DNA of 64,000 bases from Rufibacter immobilis (GTDB lineage Bacteria; Bacteroidota; Bacteroidia; Cytophagales; Hymenobacteraceae). Shown here one piece after another: positions 8,543-16,800 of the stretch. Under the pieces are notes generated by a model. That model was not told the DNA's origin and made no database searches. It worked only from the letters and a program-made list of their open reading frames with translations. Each line of letters starts with the position of its first letter. Position 1 is the stretch's first letter. The position numbers and the translations under genes were made by a program. Where the stretch lies: assembly GCF_003721565.1 (NCBI RefSeq), contig NZ_RJJE01000017.1, positions 1,228,636 to 1,292,635 on the forward strand. The letters are read 5' to 3'.

Positions 8543-8702
8543 GAAAAAGGGTTTGAGTAGTTTGGTTGAAGCGGGGAAGTTACAAATCTGGAGCAGAATA
8601 ATCGCAAGAGCTCCATACCCAGAAAGGCATTTTCTTTTGGAGCTTTTTCATACCGGTGCGTTCAGGCCAAGGCACGCCAACAGAAAATCTCATGATCATT
8701 TT

Positions 8703-8742
8703 GCGTTTAGGGGCTCTTTTTCAGAAAACGGCCCCTAAACGC
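8703..8742. repeat. 40-bp palindromic repeat, copy 4 (symmetric)
   Basis: Arms GCGTTTAGGGGCTCTTTTT and AAAACGGCCCCTAAACGC, with TT/AA flanks extending the pairing by 2 bp. It abuts the terminator of the epimerase gene. Confidence 0.92.
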
Positions 8743-8743
8743 A

Positions 8744-8778
8744 AAAACCAGTGAAGTTGCAGGAACTTCACTGGTTTT
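8744..8778 (-). terminator. Intrinsic terminator of the epimerase operon
   Basis: Stem of about 14 bp (AAAACCAGTGAAGTT with AACTTCACTGGTTTT) around a 5-6 nt loop, located about 20 bp past the stop at 8797. The T-rich arm end gives an intrinsic terminator on the minus strand. Confidence 0.8.
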
Positions 8779-8796
8779 GCCTTGCCTCAATGACTG

Positions 8797-9876
8797 TTAC
8801 GCGTACTCCGGAATCCGCTCCACGCCCAGGCCGGGTTTGCCGTTGGGGCGCATGATGCCGTTTTCCAGCAGAAAGCCGCCGGTGACCACGTCACGGGCCA
8901 GGTCCAGGCTGCCATCCAGGTCAATGTACTTGGTGTTGGGGCAGGAGAACGCCGCGTGCAGCGCCGCCGAGATGCTCACAATGCTCTCATCATTACAGCC
9001 CCACATGAGGTCAATGTTGGCTTGCTGGGCAATGGACGCAATCTGCCGTCCGGCGTACACGCCCCCGCATTTCATGAGCTTGATGTTGTAGATGCCGCAG
9101 GCGCGCGGCGCCGAAGCCAGCCGGAACGCATCTGACGGGGAGAGCAGTGATTCATCGGCGGCCACCAGGTCTTTCACGGCATCGGGCAGAGCCCGGAGTT
9201 CATCAATGATGCTGGCTTTAAGTGGCTGCTCTATCAGTTCAATGTCTAAGAGGGCGGTTTGGGCGCAGAAACGCTCCAGGTCCTGCGCGGTGTACCCCTG
9301 GTTAGCATCTATCCTTATGTGAACGCGGTCTTGGTACACCTCGCGCAGTTTCACCAGACGCTCCACGTCCTGCTCCACGGTCTGGCCGGTCTTCACCTTG
9401 AGGTGCGTGAAGCCACGGCCCACGTATTCCTCGGCCTCCGCCAGGGTCTCGGCCACGTCTTTGATCCCGATGGTGATGGACGTAGGCAGTGCCTTCAGTC
9501 GCTGGCCCAGAAACGACACCAAGGGCACCTGCAGGTACTTGGAGAACAAATCATGCAGGGCGATGTCCAGGGCGGCGCGGGCGGCGGGGTTGCGGGGCAG
9601 ACGCTGAGGCAACTCATCGCAGAGCAGCTGGAAATGCCGGATGTCCTGCCCAATGAGCCACTCCAGATTTTCGGGCTGCAGCGCGGCCCAGGTCTGGGAC
9701 AAGGCCTCTCCCACTACTTCCTTGCTGGGGTTACCGGCGCCAATGCCGCTCAGTCCGTTTTCCAGGGTGATCTCCACCAGCACGTTCTCCACCGCCGACA
9801 CGGTTTTGAAAGCGATGGTGTAGGGACGGGTTAAATCCAGGTTTGCTTTCCAGACGTTGATCTCTCTGATTTTCAT
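8797..9876 (-). CDS. Enolase-superfamily epimerase (L-Ala-D/L-Glu epimerase or DgcA-like)
   Basis: A 359-residue enolase-superfamily member of the muconate-lactonizing group. Active-site residues are visible in order: K160 and K162 in LKVKTG, metal ligands D190 (IRIDANQGY), E216 (LIEQPL) and D241 (AADES), and K266 in NIKLMKCGG. The C-terminal KYIDLDG motif is typical of dipeptide epimerases, which convert L-Ala-D-Glu to L-Ala-L-Glu during murein recycling. Its start overlaps the stop of the DUF1611 gene by 4 bp (ATGA), so the two are translationally coupled. That pairing is also the one known for DgcA/DgcN, the N-acetyl-D-glutamate racemase and D-glutamate N-acetyltransferase. Sequence alone does not decide between dipeptide and N-acetyl-glutamate as substrate. 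Confidence 0.9.
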   Translation of the reverse strand: MKIREINVWKANLDLTRPYTIAFKTVSAVENVLVEITLENGLSGIGAGNPSKEVVGEALSQTWAALQPENLEWLIGQDIRHFQLLCDELPQRLPRNPAARAALDIALHDLFSKYLQVPLVSFLGQRLKALPTSITIGIKDVAETLAEAEEYVGRGFTHLKVKTGQTVEQDVERLVKLREVYQDRVHIRIDANQGYTAQDLERFCAQTALLDIELIEQPLKASIIDELRALPDAVKDLVAADESLLSPSDAFRLASAPRACGIYNIKLMKCGGVYAGRQIASIAQQANIDLMWGCNDESIVSISAALHAAFSCPNTKYIDLDGSLDLARDVVTGGFLLENGIMRPNGKPGLGVERIPEYA

Positions 9877-10946
9877 ACGCTTGCCACCTCCTTGTTTACT
9901 ATTTCCTTTACCAGGTCAATGATGGGCTCAACGCCATCTTCCAGGGGCAAGACCACCGGCAGCCCCAGTTCTTCCTGGTACTGTCGCTGGTACTCGCGGG
10001 CCTGCTCCAGGGTTAAACCGGCGGTGTTCAGGGTTACGGCCAGCACTTTGGCGCCATATAATTCAATGAGTTGGATCTCTGTGGAGATGGGCGGAATCTT
10101 GAAACCGAGCGCTTCATTGTCGTCAAAGTAAATGCGGGCCGGGGCGTGTTGCAGCACCACGTACTTCACCTGCCCAGACACTAAGTATTCAGAGCCGCAG
10201 GGGCCGCTGGGGTTGCGCAGCGCGGCTTGGCCTTCCACAAAAAACACATCGGGTTGGTGGGTTTCATAGCTGCTCAGGATGGCGTGTTCCAGTTCCCCAG
10301 ACACGAAGTCATTGTAGGTGGAGTCCAGGATGAAGCCCGTGCCCCGCCCCTGCATCCAGCCGGTTTGGCCGGTGAAGATCATCTGGGCTTTGAGACCGGC
10401 GGCCTCGGCGGCCTGAGTGAGCAGGCGGGTGGTGGTGCGCTTGCCCATGCGCACATCGGTCCCCAGAACGGCTACGCGCGGGGCGGGTATGTTTTTGATT
10501 TTGCCGGTCCAGAAATGGAGTTCGCTTTTAGGTTTGGGCTTGCGCACGTCAATGAGCTGCACCCCGTGTTCCTGCGCCAGCACAGATAAATCTGGCATGT
10601 CTGAAAGGTACTCGTGGAGGCCGCTCACAATGTTCATGCCCTGGCGGATGGCCTCAGCAATGGTCTCTTTCATGCTGGCCGGTAGCTTGCCGCCCTTTGG
10701 GGCGATGCCCACCAGACAGTACTGGGCCGTTTCGGGGCTGTTTTTCAGGAAATCGGCTAAATCTGCGTACACGGGGATGCCGCGTTTCTTCCCGTCTACC
10801 ACCTCGCCCGCATCCTGCCCCGCCGACACCGCGTCTATCACGCCCACAATGCGGAAGCGTTCCGTGCCCCTTATTAGGCCGTGGGCAGTCTTGGCCGGGT
10901 ACTGGTTGAGTAAACCATTGGTGAGAATGATGGCGTTTCCATCCAT
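9873..10946 (-). CDS. DUF1611 family protein (DgcN-like N-acetyltransferase candidate)
   Basis: A 357-residue DUF1611 protein. The N-terminal 130 residues form a Rossmann-like domain (FRIVGVIDAVSAGQDAGE; YCLVGIAPKGGKLP). The rest carries a P-loop-like motif VLGTDVRMGKRTTTR, followed by GQTGWMQG, FFVEGQAALRNP and a C-terminal alpha/beta segment. DUF1611 proteins were long uncharacterised. Those encoded next to an enolase-superfamily racemase have been shown in marine proteobacteria and haloarchaea to acetylate D-glutamate (DgcN). The 4-bp overlap with the downstream epimerase supports a joint pathway. The assignment to DgcN is inference from family and context. Confidence 0.82.
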   Translation of the reverse strand: MDGNAIILTNGLLNQYPAKTAHGLIRGTERFRIVGVIDAVSAGQDAGEVVDGKKRGIPVYADLADFLKNSPETAQYCLVGIAPKGGKLPASMKETIAEAIRQGMNIVSGLHEYLSDMPDLSVLAQEHGVQLIDVRKPKPKSELHFWTGKIKNIPAPRVAVLGTDVRMGKRTTTRLLTQAAEAAGLKAQMIFTGQTGWMQGRGTGFILDSTYNDFVSGELEHAILSSYETHQPDVFFVEGQAALRNPSGPCGSEYLVSGQVKYVVLQHAPARIYFDDNEALGFKIPPISTEIQLIELYGAKVLAVTLNTAGLTLEQAREYQRQYQEELGLPVVLPLEDGVEPIIDLVKEIVNKEVASV

Positions 10947-10999
10947 AGTTGTAAAGCTGAGGGTTTAGAAGAATGAGGGAAAAGTAATTATCTGAATTG

Positions 11000-11039
11000 G
11001 CGTTTAGCGGCCGTTTTGGGAAAAAGAGCCGCTAAACGC
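11000..11039. repeat. 40-bp palindromic repeat, copy 5 (GCGGC flavour)
   Basis: Arms GCGTTTAGCGGCCGTTTT and AAAAAGAGCCGCTAAACGC. It ends 7 bp beyond the stop of the M14 peptidase. Confidence 0.9.
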
Positions 11040-11046
11040 ACCGGAG

Positions 11047-12543
11047 TTACAGCACCAGCCCGTGGAAGAGCTCTGGCTTAGGTTTGCTCAGGTCATACAG
11101 AAAGCCGTTGACCACCGCGTAGCGCACCTTCCCGGCCTTGTCTTTGAGCAAAAAATTAGCGGCGCGGGCCAATCCCAGCGCATGGTTCACCCGCCCGGCC
11201 ACCGACAGCACGTTCAAAGGCAGGTCTACGGGGTTGGCATTGAGGGGCAGGTTGCGCACCCGCACGGTGGTATAGCCGGCGGCCAGCAAGTCTTTGGCTT
11301 TGGCGGCGGTGAGGTCAGCGATGTTGTCCAAGGTGGTTTCTGAGACTTTGCCCGGCACCAGGGTAAGCCCCTCGGCGTTGAGTTCTTCGTAGCCATGGAA
11401 CACGCGCATGTCGCCAATCTCGTCAATGGAGCTGCGGTGGTAGAAACCCTGGGGCGTGTTGGCGCTGGCCTCGTTGCGGTTAATGCCCAGGTCCAGCAAA
11501 GTACTGCGGCCGTCCTGCTGGTACCGCACGTTGCGCAGCACGAAATCATAAAGGTAGCGCTCGTTCTGCGGAATCTTGAAGTAGTCTTTGACCTCGTACT
11601 TTTTGTAGCCCTGGTCCCCGATCATCTGCATGGCCGCCAGAATAGCCGCGAAATTCACCTGCCGGATGTACTGCTTCTCGGGGTCTCCGCGGTACCCTCC
11701 AGATTCAATAAGGATAAGGCTGGTGCCCCATTTCTGGATGTTATCGCCGAAGGCGCGGGGTTCATGGTCATCTGAATATTTGGCCACCTGCCCGGGCAGG
11801 AACTGCTGGATGCCTTCGTTCAGCCCCGCAATGGTCCGCATGGCCCGCTCACGCACCTGGTTCACGCTCTGGGCATAGTCATAGGCGGGTGCCAGGAAAG
11901 AAATTGTGGCGGTTTGGGGAGTGGTGCCTACGGTGTAAAGCCGGCTCTGGTCATGCAGGTTAAACCCAAAGTCCGGCTTGAGGCTGTCGCGGAGGCTTTT
12001 GAGCAAGACGGCCTCGGGGCTTTGCAGGCGCAGGGCATCGCGGTTCAGGTCAATGTCCAGCGCGTTGCGGCGGGTGAACCGCTCTGCCCCGTCTGGGTTG
12101 AGCATGGGAATGAAATACAGGGTGTTGTTTTTCAGAATCTCCTGCCGCAGCGGGTTCAAGTCATCTGAGGCCTGAAGAAAGTTGAAGATGTCAAATAAGG
12201 CCATGGTGGCCGTAGACTCATCGCCGTGCATCTGTGACCAGAGCATGATCTTGGTTTTACCGGTGCCGGCTTTCACCAGGTACAGGTCACGGTCTTCCAC
12301 AGATTTACCCACCACCTGCACCTGAAACAGTGGGTTCTGCTTCAGTTTCTCCAGCAAGGGCACTATGTCTTTGTGTTTGAAGCGCCGATGCGTGATGGAA
12401 ACTTCTTTGTATTTGGCGTGATGGTCAAACGCTTGCCGGGCGTTGCGGGCCACGGGGCTGTTCTGCTTGGGGGTGGGATTACTCTGGCACTGGGCCCCTA
12501 CTACGGTCATGAATGAAAGTAAGAAAAGAAAGATTTTCCGCAT
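11047..12543 (-). CDS. M14 family zinc carboxypeptidase, exported
   Basis: From ATG 12543 the protein is 498 residues and starts with a signal peptide (MRKIFLFLLSFMTVVGAQCQ). An in-frame start 17 codons upstream would bury it and was rejected. The M14 zinc site is visible as H-x-x-E in QMHGDESTATM with the later His in NLHDQSR. Substrate-binding NPDGAERFTRRN and DLNRD are also present, and the catalytic Glu is probably that in LILIESGGY. It would remove C-terminal amino acids from peptides, or act on peptidoglycan stem peptides, in the periplasm or outside. It lies upstream of the DUF1611/epimerase pair on the same strand, but a repeat intervenes, so co-transcription is uncertain. Confidence 0.88.
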   Translation of the reverse strand: MRKIFLFLLSFMTVVGAQCQSNPTPKQNSPVARNARQAFDHHAKYKEVSITHRRFKHKDIVPLLEKLKQNPLFQVQVVGKSVEDRDLYLVKAGTGKTKIMLWSQMHGDESTATMALFDIFNFLQASDDLNPLRQEILKNNTLYFIPMLNPDGAERFTRRNALDIDLNRDALRLQSPEAVLLKSLRDSLKPDFGFNLHDQSRLYTVGTTPQTATISFLAPAYDYAQSVNQVRERAMRTIAGLNEGIQQFLPGQVAKYSDDHEPRAFGDNIQKWGTSLILIESGGYRGDPEKQYIRQVNFAAILAAMQMIGDQGYKKYEVKDYFKIPQNERYLYDFVLRNVRYQQDGRSTLLDLGINRNEASANTPQGFYHRSSIDEIGDMRVFHGYEELNAEGLTLVPGKVSETTLDNIADLTAAKAKDLLAAGYTTVRVRNLPLNANPVDLPLNVLSVAGRVNHALGLARAANFLLKDKAGKVRYAVVNGFLYDLSKPKPELFHGLVL

Positions 12544-12856
12544 TATACCACAGGGTTTGAGTGGTGATGGCCGAGACAGCAACAGAAGCGTCATTGCCCC
12601 GCCTATATTTCTGCGGGTAATGTACCCATGAAATCCGGGTTGAGAAAAAACATTTTAAAAAAATTTCTTATTGCACGTATTTCAGCCGCCGGTATGGCAA
12701 CACCTACGCCCTTTTGGTAAAGAAATAGCAGCAAAGGCAGGTTCTGTTTCCTAAGAAGGAGACGAAGGATTTGTAGTATCCCGCAACCAGTATTAGACTA
12801 ATGTTGCGTTTAGAGCCTCTTTTTCCAAAAACGGCCGCTAAACGCAAATCAAGTTT
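12544..12856. other. Intergenic region between M14 peptidase and tsaD
   Basis: 313 bp without a gene. It holds an A/T-rich stretch (about 12640-12675), which may include the M14 gene promoter, and one repeat copy at 12806-12845. I see nothing else. Confidence 0.6.
12806..12845. repeat. 40-bp palindromic repeat, copy 6 (mixed arms)
   Basis: The left arm is of the GAGCC flavour (GCGTTTAGAGCCTCTTTTT). The right arm is of the GCGGC flavour (AAAAACGGCCGCTAAACGC). TT/AA flanks pair. It ends 11 bp beyond the tsaD stop. Confidence 0.9.
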
Positions 12857-13861
12857 TTACACCTTCAGCCGTGGATCTGGGCTGGCGTATTGGCTGGTGA
12901 AATCGCCGGCCAGGTACTGGTAATGGGCGGCCATGGCAATCATGGCGGCGTTATCTGTGCAGTACTCAAAGGCGGGGATGTACACATTCCAGCCGTAGCG
13001 TTTGGCGTAGTCCTGCATGGTGGCCCTCAGCCCAGAGTTAGCCGACACCCCGCCCGCGATGGCGATTTCCTTGATGCCCAGCTCCTTGGCCGCCAACACC
13101 AGTTTTTTCATGAGCGTCTGGATGAGGGCGCTCTGGATACTGGCGCAGATGTCGGGCAGGTTCTGGGGCACGAAGTCTGGCTGGGCGGCAGTATTTTTCT
13201 TCACGAAGTTGAGGATGGAGGTCTTGATGCCGCTGAACGAGTAGTCATACCCGTCCAGGTTCACGATGGGGAACTGAAACCGGTCTGGGTTTCCGGTGGC
13301 CGCCAGTTTGTCCAGCACCGGCCCGCCCGGGTAGGGCAAGCCCAGCAGTTTGGCAGATTTGTCAAACGCTTCGCCCACGGCGTCATCGGTGGTTTGGCCC
13401 AGCACCTCCATGTCCAGGTGGCTGCGCACCAGCACAATCTGGGTGTGGCCGCCGCTCACGGTGAGGCAGAGGAACGGGAAACTGGGTTTAGGATCGTCTA
13501 TGAAATGGGCCAGGATGTGGGCCTGCATGTGGTTCACCTCAATGAGCGGCAAGCCAAGCCCCAGCGCGAACGATTTGGCAAAGGAGCATCCCACCAGCAG
13601 CGCGCCCAAAAGTCCGGGCCCGCGGGTGAAAGCCACCGCATCTAATTGGCTTTTTGCTATATTTGCTTTTTGGAGCGCCTGTGAAACCACCGGGATGATG
13701 TTCTGTTGGTGGGCCCTGGAGGCTAACTCTGGCACCACTCCGCCGTATTGCTCATGGATTGCCTGCGTGGCTACAATGTTTGACAACACGCGGCCGTTCT
13801 GAATAACAGCCGCCGAGGTTTCATCACAAGAAGATTCTATTGCTAAAAGTGTAGGGTTCAT
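12857..13861 (-). CDS. tsaD: tRNA N6-adenosine threonylcarbamoyltransferase TsaD
   Basis: TsaD transfers the threonylcarbamoyl group onto A37 of ANN-decoding tRNAs (t6A synthesis). From ATG 13861 it is 334 residues, the usual length. It begins NPTLLAIESSCDETSAAV, the signature of the ASKHA fold, and carries the metal-binding HMQAHILAHF motif, then GGHTQIVLV and IAGGVSANSGLR. A longer frame from 13921 adds 20 hydrophobic, non-homologous residues that lie antisense inside tamB; it was rejected. Its start codon lies 6 bp from that of the divergent tamB. Confidence 0.97.
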   Translation of the reverse strand: MNPTLLAIESSCDETSAAVIQNGRVLSNIVATQAIHEQYGGVVPELASRAHQQNIIPVVSQALQKANIAKSQLDAVAFTRGPGLLGALLVGCSFAKSFALGLGLPLIEVNHMQAHILAHFIDDPKPSFPFLCLTVSGGHTQIVLVRSHLDMEVLGQTTDDAVGEAFDKSAKLLGLPYPGGPVLDKLAATGNPDRFQFPIVNLDGYDYSFSGIKTSILNFVKKNTAAQPDFVPQNLPDICASIQSALIQTLMKKLVLAAKELGIKEIAIAGGVSANSGLRATMQDYAKRYGWNVYIPAFEYCTDNAAMIAMAAHYQYLAGDFTSQYASPDPRLKV

Positions 13862-13867
13862 ATTCCG

Positions 13868-16800
13868 TTGGAGACGCAAAACCAAGAAGAGACGCAAGAA
13901 AAAAAGAAAAACTACCCGCAAGTTATAGCAAAAGCTCTGTTAAAAATAATTCTGGGCGTGCTTCTGGTGGTGGTAGTGGTGGTGGGAGGCCTTGCCCTGG
14001 CCCTGCGTTTCCCGGCTGTGCAGACCAAGGTGGCCCAGAAAGCGGCCAGTATCCTCTCAGAGACCATCAACCACCAAGTCACCATTGGCCGGGTAGACAT
14101 CCGGTTTTTCAAGAGCGTCCTGTTGCAGCAGGTGCGCGTGCTGGACCGCCAGAAGAAAACCCTCTTCTACATCGGCGAAGCCGATGCCGACATCAGCTTC
14201 TTCAACCTCTTCCAACCCAACAAACTCCACATTGCCTCGCTCACGCTCACGGAGCCCGAGGCCAACCTGATCAAGTACAAGGGCACCGACACCTTGAACA
14301 TGAGCACGTTCATCACGTCACTGGCCAACCTCATCACCAAAGACACTGCTCAGGCCAGCAAACCTTTTGATTTTAAGATTGACGAGCTGGTGCTCAGGAA
14401 CGGCCACTTCACGTACCACAACTACAATGATCCCTTCACGCCCTACGGCGTAGATTACCAGCACCTGGACCTGGAGCGCATCAGCGGGAAGTTCTCTGAG
14501 ATTGACATCAAGGGAGACACCATCCATACCCGCATCACCAGCCTCACCACTATTGACAAAAAATCGAAGACCTACCTCAAGGACCTGGACACGCGCATGA
14601 CCTTCGCCCCCACCTTCTGGGAGTGGGACGAGCTGAACCTACGGGTGAATAACAGCCACCTGGCCCGCTACGTGCGCTTTGACTACAACGTGTTCTGGGA
14701 CTTCAAGGAATTCAACGACAGCATGAACGTGACCGCCACCTTTGACAGCACCTACGTGACCTCAGATGACATTGCCCTTTTTGCCCCGGTCATGAAAGAG
14801 TGGAACGAGAAGGTGCTGCTCTCCGGCAAGGTCAAAGGCAAAGTCAAAAACTTCCGGGCGCAGGACGTAGACATTCGGTACGGGCAGTACACGCATATCA
14901 CCGGAGACATCTCGGCAGACGGCCTGCCCGATTTTAAAAACACCTTCGCAGATCTGGTGCTGGGCCCAAGCTCTATCAATGCCCGTGACATTAAGCACTT
15001 CCTGCCTAAGAATGCCTATGACATGGCCGCGCGGGCGGGCACCGTGAAGTTGGAGGGCGAATTCACCGGGTTCTACAATGACTTTGTGGCCAACGGGAGT
15101 TTCCAGAGTCCGCTGGGCAATATAGTGTCAGACATCAACCTCAAGTTTGACAAGAACAACATTGACCGCTCGGCTTACCGGGGTTACCTCAAAACCAATG
15201 GCTTTGACGTGGGCGGCCTGCTGGGCGACCGGAGTCTGCTGAAGAAAGTAGCCTTGGACGGACGCGTACAGGGGAGTGGTTTCAGCCTGGCCACGGCCCA
15301 ACTGAACATTGACGCTACTATCAACGCCCTCAACCTGAACAACTACAACTTTAGGAACATAGTGGTCAACGCAGATTTGAGCCGCCAGACGTTCAACGGG
15401 GACCTGCGCATCAATGACCCCAATTTAAGCATGGCTACCTCGGGCCAGATCAATTTGCAAAATAACCGCCAGGTGTTTGACCTAAGGGCGAACGTGAAAA
15501 AGGCCAACTTGAAAGCCCTGGGCTTCACGGACCAGGGTATTGTGCTGTCCACCAACGCAGACGTAGATTTCACGGGCATACAACTGGATGAGATTGCCGG
15601 TCTGGCGCAGTTCAAGAACACCCAACTGTCTTATGATGGCAGAACCGTAGCCATTGACTCCCTCACCATTGAATCCCACTTTCATGATGGCATACGGGAG
15701 CTGCACGTGGGCTCAGAGGTCTTGGCGTTACGGGCGGGCGGAGATTTTAAGTACACCACGTTTTTCAAAGACCTGCAAACGCTTTACCAGGAGTACCGCC
15801 TCAACCTGGAGAACAATCCGGTCAAAATCGCGAATTACTACCGCCGCAAGCCACCGGTGGCTCCCGTTCCCTATTCAGTAGACTTGGAAGTTCACTTACG
15901 GCACCTTGACCCTGTACTGCAGACCTTTGCCCCCGCCCTCTCTATCTCAGACTTTTCCACTTTAGAGGGTACTTTCCGTCAGGGGCCAACCTCTGTTCTG
16001 TCGTTCGTGAGCCAGATGGACACCATCCGGTACGGTAGCAACGCTTTCTACCAAAATAACTTCGAACTCAACTTTTCCAAGCTCTGGAACCACCCAGATG
16101 TACTGGCCAACGCCATTGTTACCTCAGATCGGCAGCTTTTAGGCGGTGCGGGTGATACGGAGAAGCTTTATGTGGAAAGTGTCTGGAATGAGCGCCTCAT
16201 CAGTTTTTCCAGCAACATTGCCCAGACCGGCACCACCAACCGCGCCAACATTAGCGGGAACGTGTCCTTTGAGCAGGACCAGATTCAGATTGTCTTCAAC
16301 CGGTCTAACATCAACGTTCTGGATAAAGTCTGGGCTATCTCGCCCAACAACACCATTGTACTGGACGGCAGCACCATCCGATTTGAGAATGTCACTTTCT
16401 CCAACGGGCCGCAGAGCATCAATATCTTTGGGATTCTGTCTAAGAACCCGGAAGACCTGCTTACGGTGAATTTAACTGATTTCAGGCTGGAAAACCTCAA
16501 CCCGCTCCTTCCCGACCAAATCAACGGCCGCCTTAACGGCGAAATGCAGTTGCGTGACCTGTATAATGAACCGAAGTTCACCTCTACCCTGGCGGTAGAT
16601 ACATTCATGCTGGACCAGCAGTTGATAGGAAACATTGCGGGCACCACCAACTGGGACAACCCCCACAAGCGCATGAACGTGAACCTGGGCATCAGCCGCG
16701 AAACCAAGAAAGTGCTTTCGCTTACTGGTACTTATACCCCTTCCGGTGGCAACCAGGAACTGGACCTACTGGCGGTTCTGGATGATGCCCAACTCAAACT

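Noticed and set aside
12890-13645. 251-codon open frame on the plus strand within tsaD
   Set aside because: It lies wholly antisense to TsaD, whose motifs are intact; the translation is His/Gly/Val-rich low-information sequence.
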